64,000 nt of DNA from Corynebacterium glaucum. Lineage in GTDB: Bacteria > Actinomycetota > Actinomycetes > Mycobacteriales > Mycobacteriaceae. Shown here in pieces: positions 8,868-17,000 of this stretch; position 1 is the stretch's first letter, and each line of letters begins with the position of its first letter. The stretch covers positions 2,034,674 to 2,098,673 of the forward strand of contig NZ_CP019688.1 of NCBI RefSeq assembly GCF_002287505.1, given 5' to 3'. Both the position numbers and the translations under genes were made by a program. Below the pieces are notes generated by a model. It saw only the letters and a program-made list of their open reading frames with translations. It had not been told where the DNA came from and did not search any database.

Positions 8868-9181
8868 CTTCTGGTGGGACGGGCGAGTTCCGCTGCGAAA
8901 AAAGCTGACGCTGTCTTCAAAATCTCGTTAGCCCTGCGCAGCTCGTTATTTTCCCGCCGCAGACGCTTCAGTTCATCCTCTACTGACTCGTCGGTGCTGC
9001 CCTGAGCATCGAAGGCAGATATTCGAGGTTTCAACCAGTGATTAAGCGTGTGCGCCGAGACGCCAAGCTTCTCACCGATCTCTTCGGCCGCAGCCCACTT
9101 TGAGCACCCCTCAAGCTCAACGAGTTCCTCAGCGAGGCGCACCGCCTTGTCTTTGAACTCGTCACTGTACTTCCTAGGCAT
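8864..9181 (-). CDS. IS3-family transposase OrfA
   Basis: 105 residues. An N-terminal helix-turn-helix (MPRKYSDEFKDKAVRLAEEL, then WAAAEEIGEKLGVSAHTLNHW) is followed by a C-terminal leucine-zipper-like coiled coil (DELKRLRRENNELRRANEIL), the standard OrfA layout. I start at the ATG at 9181 because the SD-like AGAAGG lies well placed for it and too close to the alternative ATG at 9190. Its partner orfB is truncated. Confidence 0.88.
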   Translation of the reverse strand: MPRKYSDEFKDKAVRLAEELVELEGCSKWAAAEEIGEKLGVSAHTLNHWLKPRISAFDAQGSTDESVEDELKRLRRENNELRRANEILKTASAFFAAELARPTRR

Positions 9182-9231
9182 GATCCCCATCCTTCTCTAG
9201 AAACGATCGGAGCTAAACCCAGGACGCTTCA

Positions 9232-10297
9232 TGATGATCATGAGTACTTTTTCGCCTCTGTAGGCTCGTCCGATTCCTAGGTGGTAGATCCTTCCGGCGT
9301 AGCGGATGGTGACTTTTCCGTTGGTGGCGACGGTTTCGTGGCGGACGCGCCATTCTTCTTGTGGGTTGTCGTTGGGTGCGGCTTTTACTCCTGTGGTGTA
9401 GGCCTGCTCGGGCGTGCGGCGGTTGAGTGATCGGTGGGGGCGTTGGGTGTTGTAGTAGTCGGCGAATTCGTCGAATTGGTGTTGGAGTTGGTAGACGGTT
9501 TCTGTTGGTGGTCGGGCATTGAGCCAGTGTTTGAGTGTTTGGTGAAACCGCTCGATTTTGCCTTGGGTTTGCGGGTGGCCTGGGCGGCCGTTTTTCTATT
9601 GGATGCGGTGGTGGTTGAGGAGTTTTTCGAAGGCGTTTCTGCCTCCTTTGCGTCCGGCGAGACGTGCGGTGAACACCATCCCGTTGTCGGTGAGGGTTGA
9701 TGCTGGTGGGCCGTAGGTGTCGATGAGGTATTGCAGCTGCGCTGCCACGGCTGCGCCTGTAAATGCTGGTTGTGCGGTGATTGACGGTAGGTAGCGGGAG
9801 TGACCGTCGATGAAGTCGAGGATTTCTACGCGTGTGCCGTCTAAAAGAAACGCGTGGGTGATGTCGGCTTGCCAGCATTCGTTCGGTAGCGCGGCTTCAA
9901 ATCTGATGTAGGAGCTACGTGGTTTCTTTTGCGGTTGCGGGCTGACCAAGCCGGCATCGGTGATGATTCGGCGGATCGTTGATGTTGACGGAACGCGCAT
10001 GCCTTGGCGTTGCAGATGGAAAGCAACGGTGTCTGGGCCTGCGTCGAAACCGGCCCTGGTGAGCTGTTTGCGCATGTCGATGATGTGTTTGCGCAGCGTT
10101 TCAGGCACAGCCTGTGGGTGGGTGTGCGGGGCGCGGGATTTCGGGGCGATGGCCTCTGGGCCGCCTGCATCGAAATCGGACACGATCTTGTAGACGCGTT
10201 GGCGTGAGATGCCGAAGCGTTTGGCGACCTTGGCGACAGGTTCGCCTTGGTCGCGCACAGCTTTGACGATGGCGAGGTTGCGATTCGGGCTGTCCAT
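9232..10297 (-). pseudogene. IS481-family transposase with in-frame stop and lost C-terminus
   Basis: The N-terminal 233 residues from ATG 10297 match the intact transposase at 5002-6198 closely (HTH, WQADITHAF and TLTDNGMVF). A TAG at 9596-9598 then replaces the second Gln of the A copy's RIQQKNG. The reading frame continues past it (KNGRPGHPQTQGKIERFHQT and onward) to about 9232, where the IS3 element interrupts it, so a single base change plus truncation account for the decay. The catalytic Glu lies beyond the stop. Confidence 0.9.
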
Positions 10298-10460
10298 TTG
10301 TCAACCATGTCCCGACTGAATACCAGCGTCGTACCGCGCCTTGCTGGGGCAGCTGAACGTGTCAATCATGTCGCGACTGAGGTGTCAACCATCACCCCGA
10401 GTACTTTCCCGCCCCTAAGTGTCAATCATGCCGCGACTCACCTGTCAACCATCATTACCA
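9232..10460 (-). mobile_element. IS481-family element B, decayed and truncated
   Basis: A relative of element A. The right end carries repeated TGTCAAnCATGTCnCGACT motifs near 10308, 10361 and 10421, like those of A, but the terminal TGTC repeat seen in A is not found, so the end is set approximately. The left end is cut by the IS3-family element at about 9231. With a nonsense codon in its transposase, it can no longer move by itself. Confidence 0.75.
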
Positions 10461-10516
10461 TTGCTCCAGGCACAAGCTGCAGCGGATTACAATATGGGCC
10501 TGTTTCAATGGGATTG

Positions 10517-11329
10517 TCAGGAATGCGTCCCACCAAGCCGTTTGATATGTGCTTGCGCCGAAACTTTGAAGATGGAATCCACATTCCCTTTCAAGGTTCG
10601 CCCGAAGTTGTCGAGTGCTTTGATCGCCCCGGTGGTGGGATAGCGTTTTACCATGCGCTCAACCTCAGTAGAGTTCAGTGGAAGCAAGTTGGGGTAGCTC
10701 CACATGAAAGCAAAACGTTCGTTTGGCCTAATTTGGGCTGTGTCTGATGAGAAAAGCCAGCTTTCAGTTGCCGACCTCCTCCATACAAGCACGCTCGAGC
10801 CGGGGAAGTGTCCTCCTAACTGGACTAAGCGCGACCTCAAATCAATCTGCAGATCGTCTTTCCAGAATACCGAGGGTACACTTTTAGTATGCGCCCATTC
10901 CTCGTCCATTTGATTGACGAGAACGCGACCACCATACGAGTCGGCCCAATGACTCTGTGCCCCATACATGTGAGGGTGACTAGCGGCTATCGTCAGAGGG
11001 CTAAGATTCTCGCCTGTTTCTATCAGGGCCTCAACAGGGTCGAGGACGACAGGCAATGGATCCCACAGAAGCCACTGGTCCTGGCTCTTTAGCAAATAAG
11101 ATGTATGTCCAATCCCGATCTTCGGGCAGGTAGTCATTGAGAATGCGTCGGACGCAATCTTTTTAACTTTTACTTTAACGTCGGTTAGGCTGGTCGGGTC
11201 CAGCCATACTTGACCTTCTGGATCCCGGTACTGCCGAGGGTCCTCACAGACGGGACACCAGAGCTGTCCGCTCTCTACAGCTTCAAAATTCTCCACTCCG
11301 CAATTACGGCAGATTAGCGTTTTAGCCAC
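10517..11329 (-). CDS. zinc-ribbon metallo-beta-lactamase-fold hydrolase
   Basis: 270 residues. The N-terminus has a zinc ribbon: Cys pairs in LICRNCG and WCPVC. The rest has the MBL-fold shape (GIGHTSYLL, LLWDPL, then AASHPHMYGAQSHWAD). The usual HxHxDH metal motif is reduced to SHPHMYG, as in a known subfamily of MBL-like proteins with a SHPHYY-type motif, so a standard dinuclear hydrolase is not assured. The GTG start at 11329 shares one base with the stop of the preceding gene, which suggests translational coupling. It is the last gene of the biosynthetic operon. Function unknown; a hydrolytic tailoring or detoxifying role is inference. Confidence 0.75.
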   Translation of the reverse strand: MAKTLICRNCGVENFEAVESGQLWCPVCEDPRQYRDPEGQVWLDPTSLTDVKVKVKKIASDAFSMTTCPKIGIGHTSYLLKSQDQWLLWDPLPVVLDPVEALIETGENLSPLTIAASHPHMYGAQSHWADSYGGRVLVNQMDEEWAHTKSVPSVFWKDDLQIDLRSRLVQLGGHFPGSSVLVWRRSATESWLFSSDTAQIRPNERFAFMWSYPNLLPLNSTEVERMVKRYPTTGAIKALDNFGRTLKGNVDSIFKVSAQAHIKRLGGTHS

Positions 11330-11976
11330 TAGTAACCCCCGGTGACCAACCGCTCCCCCGAAGGCTTCTCGACCTCTTCCAAGATGAGACCCGCATAGTC
11401 CAACCACGTCAATTCCGATACCCCCTGTTCATTAGAAACCAGCGCTGTATTAGACTTACGCACCCTACCTACCCGCTCCCCTTCGACTAGGCGGGAGGGT
11501 GGAGCCACATATGTCCATCTTCCCCGTGGAAAGATGTCCACTAAGGCGTCGAACTGATCCGCTGAAGCTCTTGCTATATCGCGCCAAGCGTCCTCGACGT
11601 AGCCCGAATCCACCACGCGCTCAGCGTTAGGCTCATCCGACACGGGCAGAGCTCCGGCGCCCCCACTAACCACGAGCCAGACGCCCTTTTCGGCGCAAAC
11701 ACTCGCAACAGACAGCGTGCCTCTCACGAGCTCCGCCTCCCGCCCCTTTGACGGCCGTGTCGCGCTGACAACAACGTCCGGTTTAAAGGAGTTAATTATC
11801 CCAGTTAGGAATTCCGCATCGTAAGCATCACCATTCACTAGCTGGCCACCCAACTTCTCCAGTATCCGAGAGGAGCTAGAACGCGTGACTCCCACAACGA
11901 TGTGCCCTCGCTCCAGCGCGGCCTCTGTCAGGACAGATCCTACCTGACCACTAGCTCCTAATACCAGTACTTTCAT
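11329..11976 (-). CDS. NAD(P)-binding Rossmann-fold protein (atypical SDR, NmrA/YwnB-like)
   Basis: 215 residues. The N-terminal dinucleotide-binding motif is VLGASGQVGSVL, the second strand is VVGVTRSS, and a VVVSATRP strand follows. A TYVAPPSRL segment and a late LTWLDYAGLILEEVEKP helix are typical of atypical SDRs that bind NADPH and lack the Tyr-x-x-x-Lys pair. I see no such pair. It may be a reductase/epimerase or a redox sensor. It lies 18 nt after the exporter and overlaps the MBL gene by one base, so it belongs to the operon. Confidence 0.75.
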   Translation of the reverse strand: MKVLVLGASGQVGSVLTEAALERGHIVVGVTRSSSSRILEKLGGQLVNGDAYDAEFLTGIINSFKPDVVVSATRPSKGREAELVRGTLSVASVCAEKGVWLVVSGGAGALPVSDEPNAERVVDSGYVEDAWRDIARASADQFDALVDIFPRGRWTYVAPPSRLVEGERVGRVRKSNTALVSNEQGVSELTWLDYAGLILEEVEKPSGERLVTGGY

Positions 11977-11994
11977 TCTCGATTCACCATGCTT

Positions 11995-12906
11995 TCATCT
12001 TCGCGTTGCCCCCCTAAGCGAGGTTTGGGCCGCTCCCCATGGCGGGGCGATCTGAGACAAAACGATGGCAGTCAAACACAAAAGGAAACCGAACCACTGT
12101 GGGAGAGTTAACAACTCGTCTAGGAGTAGGTAGCCAAGCAAGGTTGCCACCAATGGAGACAGCAATGGCAAGAAACTTGCAGACACGGCAGATATTTTCC
12201 CCAGACCTGTAAACCAAGCCCAATAGGTCAAAAGTCCTCCTGCGATTGACAACCATGCATACCCAAGTATACTCCTCAAATCTTGAGGTGGAGGCGTACC
12301 CTCAAACAAGATAGCCATCGGTAGTTGCAACAACCCACCCCACGCTAGCAACCAAGCTGCCCAGGTGAAACCGTCAGTAGGGCGCTGCCATTTTTTGGTC
12401 ATTACGATTCCGAGCGCCATGGATACGGTTCCAAGAATACCTGCGGTTATACCTAACGGGTCAAAGATAGAGTCCGATGCAAGCACCATTACAGCAACTC
12501 CGACCACTCCAGCGATTGCCCATGCGACACGCCAGATGCTTGGGCTTTGATACAACAAGACCCATGCGAATGCGATAACGAAAAGAGGCTGACATGCGGA
12601 TAAAACTGATGCCATTCCCCCTGGCAGCCGGTAAGCCGCTACGAATAGCAGGGGGAACCACAACCCAATGTTAAGGATCGCCATAATTAAGGATCGCCAG
12701 ATCCATTCGCCTCGAGGAAGCTGCTTACATATTAAAAGGCCAATTATCCCTGCCGGTAACGCGCGCAAAACGCTAGACCAGATAGGGTATCCTGGGGGCA
12801 AGAACTGAGTTGTGACGATATAAGTAGTACCCCATACCGCCGGGGCAGAAGCCGATAACACTACCCAGCGCCAATTTTCCGTCGGTTTTTCTATCGACGC
12901 TCCCAT
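11995..12906 (-). CDS. EamA-family drug/metabolite exporter
   Basis: 303 residues with about ten hydrophobic segments in two EamA repeats (starting near residues 13 and 155). The motif pair APAVWGTTYI... and the second-repeat WAWFTGLGKISAVSASFL are typical of DMT-superfamily exporters such as RhtA/YedA. It probably exports the operon's product or a toxic intermediate across the cytoplasmic membrane; in the minimycin cluster a transporter (MinT) has a self-protection role. Its ATG lies 16 nt inside the PsuG-like gene, so the two are likely translationally coupled. Confidence 0.85.
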   Translation of the reverse strand: MGASIEKPTENWRWVVLSASAPAVWGTTYIVTTQFLPPGYPIWSSVLRALPAGIIGLLICKQLPRGEWIWRSLIMAILNIGLWFPLLFVAAYRLPGGMASVLSACQPLFVIAFAWVLLYQSPSIWRVAWAIAGVVGVAVMVLASDSIFDPLGITAGILGTVSMALGIVMTKKWQRPTDGFTWAAWLLAWGGLLQLPMAILFEGTPPPQDLRSILGYAWLSIAGGLLTYWAWFTGLGKISAVSASFLPLLSPLVATLLGYLLLDELLTLPQWFGFLLCLTAIVLSQIAPPWGAAQTSLRGATRR

Positions 12907-13832
12907 ACTACCTTTCCCTCTCCTTTGAAAGTGCCACCGCTAATTCCGCCCCCCCTGCTCACTACCTCAACCATAACCTCGAAATTTGCATCTCTCGATC
13001 GCATATTCGTCTTTTCGTCGATGAAGCGCATTACATATTTAGTTATGTCCTTTCCTCGCACATTTTCGGCGTGAGCTCTCGCAAGTGCCTGCTGGACTGC
13101 CGACTCCACCAATTCATGGTCAAGGGCGATTTCGTCGCTGGGTGAGACTAGCGCCAAGAACCCACTACCTAGATCAAGTTCGATGTGGTTGCGAGCCGCT
13201 TTGGCGAGATCAGCAAGCCTGTCGAACCGAGCACCCAACTTGACACCCGAAGACTTGCAGTAGAAAGCAGGAAACTCTGAAGTATGAAATCCGACCGCTG
13301 GAATATTCAGCGTCTCCAACACCTCGACGGTCTTAGGTATGTCGAGAAACTTCTTGACACCGGCTGACACGACTATTACTCGTCTACGTGCAATTTCGTA
13401 CAAATCGCCCGACATGTCCATAGTCGTCGCGTAGTCTCGATGAACACCTCCAAGCCCTGCGGAGGCGAATATTGGCACACCTGCCAATTCACAGATCGCT
13501 AGTGAGGCGCTGACTGAGGTCGCACCAAGGCTACCACGGACCAGTTGAACGGCAATGTCTCTGGACGTAACTTTATCGACGTTGTTCGCGGTGGTCAGGC
13601 GCTCTAGGTCCGCTTCGGTAGCCCCAAGGCACAATTTACCGCGGTCAATAAACGTAATTGCGGGCACCACTCCGCGTGAGCGTATTGCTTCGTCACAGGC
13701 ACTCTGAAGCTCCACGTTCTTAGGGAAAGGCAACCCGTGCGAGAGTACATTAGACTCCAACCCTAGGATCGGAGTTCCCTCCTCGAGGGCATTCCTCACC
13801 TCATCTGAAACAGAGACTCGAAGTTCATTCAA
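12891..13832 (-). CDS. pseudouridine-5'-phosphate glycosidase-like C-glycoside synthase (PsuG/IndA family)
   Basis: 313 residues, close to E. coli PsuG (312). PsuG reversibly cleaves or forms the C-C bond between a base and ribose 5-phosphate. Conserved features are GLESNVLSHGLPFPKNVE (active-site Glu), VTSRDIAVQL, GLGGVHRDYATTMDMSGDL (phosphate/metal region) and VSAGVKKFLDIPKTVEVLET with the Schiff-base Lys (E. coli Lys166). In C-nucleoside pathways homologues join a nitrogen heterocycle to ribose 5-phosphate; in indigoidine clusters the homologue is IndA. I use the TTG at 13832, which overlaps the tautomerase stop (TTGAATGA) and gives the family length; ATG codons further upstream would add a non-conserved tail. 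The strong context with the NRPS supports C-glycosylation and not pseudouridine breakdown. Confidence 0.88.
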   Translation of the reverse strand: MNELRVSVSDEVRNALEEGTPILGLESNVLSHGLPFPKNVELQSACDEAIRSRGVVPAITFIDRGKLCLGATEADLERLTTANNVDKVTSRDIAVQLVRGSLGATSVSASLAICELAGVPIFASAGLGGVHRDYATTMDMSGDLYEIARRRVIVVSAGVKKFLDIPKTVEVLETLNIPAVGFHTSEFPAFYCKSSGVKLGARFDRLADLAKAARNHIELDLGSGFLALVSPSDEIALDHELVESAVQQALARAHAENVRGKDITKYVMRFIDEKTNMRSRDANFEVMVEVVSRGGGISGGTFKGEGKVVWERR

Positions 13833-14055
13833 GATAATCAGCCACCACTTGCAGCTCATCAATGTTGGGAAGGATGATCGGATCAACTACCTCTTCACCC
13901 CAACGGCTCCCGTCCACAGGCACTAAGTGTAATGACACCTTCCTGTAAGAAACCGAGAAGTACCGCTCGATGAGCTCTGCCAACTCACGACCAAAGCTGT
14001 CTTTCTGCTCGTTGCTTATAGGAGATTGGAAGTAATACATTTCAACGTGTGGCAC
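13825..14055 (-). CDS. 4-oxalocrotonate tautomerase-family small protein
   Basis: 76 residues. After the GTG start the protein begins Pro-His-Val-Glu, so Pro-1 would become the N-terminal base after Met removal, as in 4-OT. The SNEQKDSFGRELAELIERYF helix and VSLHLVPVDGSRWG strand match the tautomerase beta-alpha-beta unit. AGGAG lies 9 nt before the start. It sits between the NRPS and the PsuG-like gene, 40 nt after the first and overlapping the second. A role in tautomerising the pyridine-dione/aminohydroxypyridone intermediate is inference. The family call is confident, the substrate unknown. Confidence 0.8.
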   Translation of the reverse strand: MPHVEMYYFQSPISNEQKDSFGRELAELIERYFSVSYRKVSLHLVPVDGSRWGEEVVDPIILPNIDELQVVADYLE

Positions 14056-14095
14056 AGGTCAGAACTCCTTGATCATGTATACACCCGGTCCAGTA

Positions 14096-17000
14096 TCAGA
14101 CATGGATTGCGTTCGATTGGAAATCCGAAATTATGGCACCTAGCTCTTTCACATGCGGAGGCTTCAGTATTTCGTAGTGGTCCGCGTCGAACCCAATCGT
14201 TGTGATGTCTAGAATATTTCTTTCGAGAATCTCATCGACAGAAGAGTATTTGTCCCCCTTTGCTTTCACTAGCAGTATTGGGCAGCTAACGTGATAAGCC
14301 TCCATTTCTTCGAAAGAATAATCGAATTCATATTGCGTGCAAACCAACCTCACAATCCGCTCGATCTGATCTGGATCAATCGCGTGATTCTTTTTCTGAA
14401 TAAACTCGACGACATCGTCCAAGGACTTGGCTGTTGCTGTGACCTTCTGGAAATCGTGAGGATCCAAGGGGTGGTTGAACACACTCAAAAGCATTCCTAC
14501 GAATTCTGGGTTGTCGACGCTGCTATCCCGTTCGCCCGTTTGGGGTATAAGAAGATGCCCGTCGGTAGATAAGGTTGGATTTCCCGGACAGAGTAGCGTC
14601 AAGGAGTCAACCCTACGGCCTTGCGCTTCAAGCAAGGCCGCGCTAGTAAGAGCAGTGCGACAGCCGAATGAATAGCCAATCAGGTGCAGCACGCCTTCGC
14701 CCGGCGCGAATTCGCAATCCTGTTCAGCCACCTGCTCTATAGAAGCTACCGGACTTTCCCGTTCATTGATTCCTTGTGCTTGAATTCCGATGATTTCCCC
14801 ACCCGCTGACAGATTATCTGCAAGGTGGCTCAGGTTCAGGGGCAGGCCACCGAGGCCTGGCCACATCAGCGAACTCACTCGGCCGCTGCTTTGAGCTTGG
14901 CCACCGCCTGGATCCATTTCTCTCAATTTGATAGCGCGACTTTGTGTGATCGGATTCTTGATGACCGAGGCCAGTTCCTCAAGGACCGGGTTAGCAAATA
15001 TCAGCTGAGGGGTCACCGACTCTCCAAAGACCGTCTTAAGGCTCGAAACTAGCATCATCACCCGCACTGAGTTGCCACCCAAATCAAAAAAGTTGTCAGT
15101 GGCCTTGATGCCCTCACATTTTAGGATCTGTCCCCACGACCTTGCAATGGCCCTCTCCACCTCCCCCTCCGGCGCACGACCGGAGCTCGATCTAAGGGAA
15201 GTAGCTCTCTGCTCGGAGATGGCCATGAGCGCAGTGCGATCAACTTTCCCGTTGGGGGTTGTCGGTAGAGCCGGTAAGACAGTGACTTGGTCCGGAACCA
15301 TGTAACTCGGAACCTGGTCACGTATCTCACGGGTAACAATTTCTGCAGGCCCCTCCATATGCACCTGGTCCTCGTTCATACCCCTGTGCAGCCTTTGGGA
15401 TTTGCTTATGGGGCCACCGACCGCAAAGTAGAACGATATCTCCTTAGACTCGGATTCAATTTTAAGAATCTCAGTCGCCTTGATAGCGGCCGGCAACGGG
15501 CTACCAGAAAATGAACTATACCCTGAAGACATAAACCCAAATGCTTCACAGTGGGACTGCAACCGGTGAAGAGCTGCTCCTAGCGAAACATACTGCCTTT
15601 TCAAGTCGAGTTCGGAATCCAGGAAATACAAGCCAACCCCGAACGACGAGGTCCTGTAGACACTCTGATTAATTGCAATGACATCAGAAACCTCTACGAA
15701 TGCGTCGCTTATTTTTGTAAATTGACCAGCATTCTCAGCATACGTGCCACGGCTCAGACCACTCACCCGATCATCAACGGAGATGAAAACTTCAGGCGCA
15801 TGACAGTAACTATCGGGTAATTCGGAACTGGATATCGATACGATTTCGAGTGAACCGAGGTATAAGTCCTGCGGCAGCTTTCCGCAATCAACATAGTCGG
15901 GCGGACTATCGCTGAAGACCGCACAGTACCTGCTATTTTCAAAAATATCGTCGAGCAAGCCAAGCAAATGTCCGAGCTCGAAGTACTGAACTTCCCTTAC
16001 ATTCTTCTCATAGACAGAACGGATAGCCGCCTCGTGGGATACGAGGTGAACCCTAGTTACAGAACTCGGGCTGTGATCATCCTGTACCCATTTGAATCCC
16101 TTTTCTACGGGATCGAAATACCAAGTTTGACCATAGTGGGGTGAATCCTTACCGAAGCTAACGTACGCCTGAATAGAGTACAGAGCGCCGGGCGATGCAT
16201 AACCGTATTTCGGCAATAATCGTCGCTCGTCTTTGAACGCACTTATTCCCCAAAGTATAGAAGCTAACGGGGCGGCGTCAACCAAGTCCCTATCGAGGCC
16301 AATGCCCAGGTGGAGCGGGTCCGATTCTTGTTTTGCGACACGAACCATCTGCACCAGATCTTCGAGGGAGAATTTATCTCCCTCAAATGTGCGATAGCTC
16401 TTGCGGCAAAATGCAAGCTGCTCGAGCTGTTCGACCAGCTCATTTGGGGCTTCATTTATTAGGCTCTCAACTTCTGTACCCAAATCCGTGCGAACACCAA
16501 GGTTCGAAAGCTGCGCTTTAACCTGGAGTCGGCTGTTCTTCGAGAGATGATGGACACCGCCACCACGCCCATCCATAAGTGGAGCTGCATTAGACGATAG
16601 CTGGAGAAAAGCTTCGAGGCGCTGGGGCACGTCTTCACCACCCCCAACCACGACACATTCCGCTTTCGAAACCCAAGGGTGCTGAAGATATTGGTTATTG
16701 ATTTCATCCAACTCGATCCGATTCCCCCGCAGCTTAATCTGGTTGTCTATTCGACCAAGGAAGCGTAACTGGGCATCGTCCCCACAACGAACCAAATCTC
16801 CCGATCGGTAGCTGGGCAACCCGTTGACGGTAAGAAACTTTTTGCGTGTTTCTTCGCTATTATTCACGTAGCCCATTCCAACTAGTTCGCCGCAAATGAT
16901 CAGTTCGCCTTCGATACCAGGAGTTGGCTGCCTAATCCCGCCGCCTACATCGATGTAGAAAACGCTATCTGCGGCGGGAGCGCCGAGAGGTACGGTAGAA

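Larger units (their letters stand above)
8232..9231 (-). mobile_element. IS3-family insertion sequence, truncated at its orfB end
   Basis: About 1.0 kb remain. The orfA-side end is placed at 9231, where similarity to the IS481 element B stops and the sequence TGAAGCGTCCTGGGTTTAG begins. The orfB-side end and terminal repeat are missing because the IS481-like remnant begins inside orfB at about 8231. This element itself interrupts IS481 element B, which gives the order of insertion events. Confidence 0.75.

Noticed and set aside
4911..10460. Integrative element with tyrosine integrase at tRNA-Arg
   Set aside because: The 15-bp repeat is explained by the IS481 target duplication; no integrase, excisionase or second attachment site at the other end of the segment.
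12891..13832. Housekeeping pseudouridine catabolism (psuG with psuK)
   Set aside because: No PsuK kinase in the window; overlaps an exporter and follows an indigoidine-type NRPS, which favours the biosynthetic direction.
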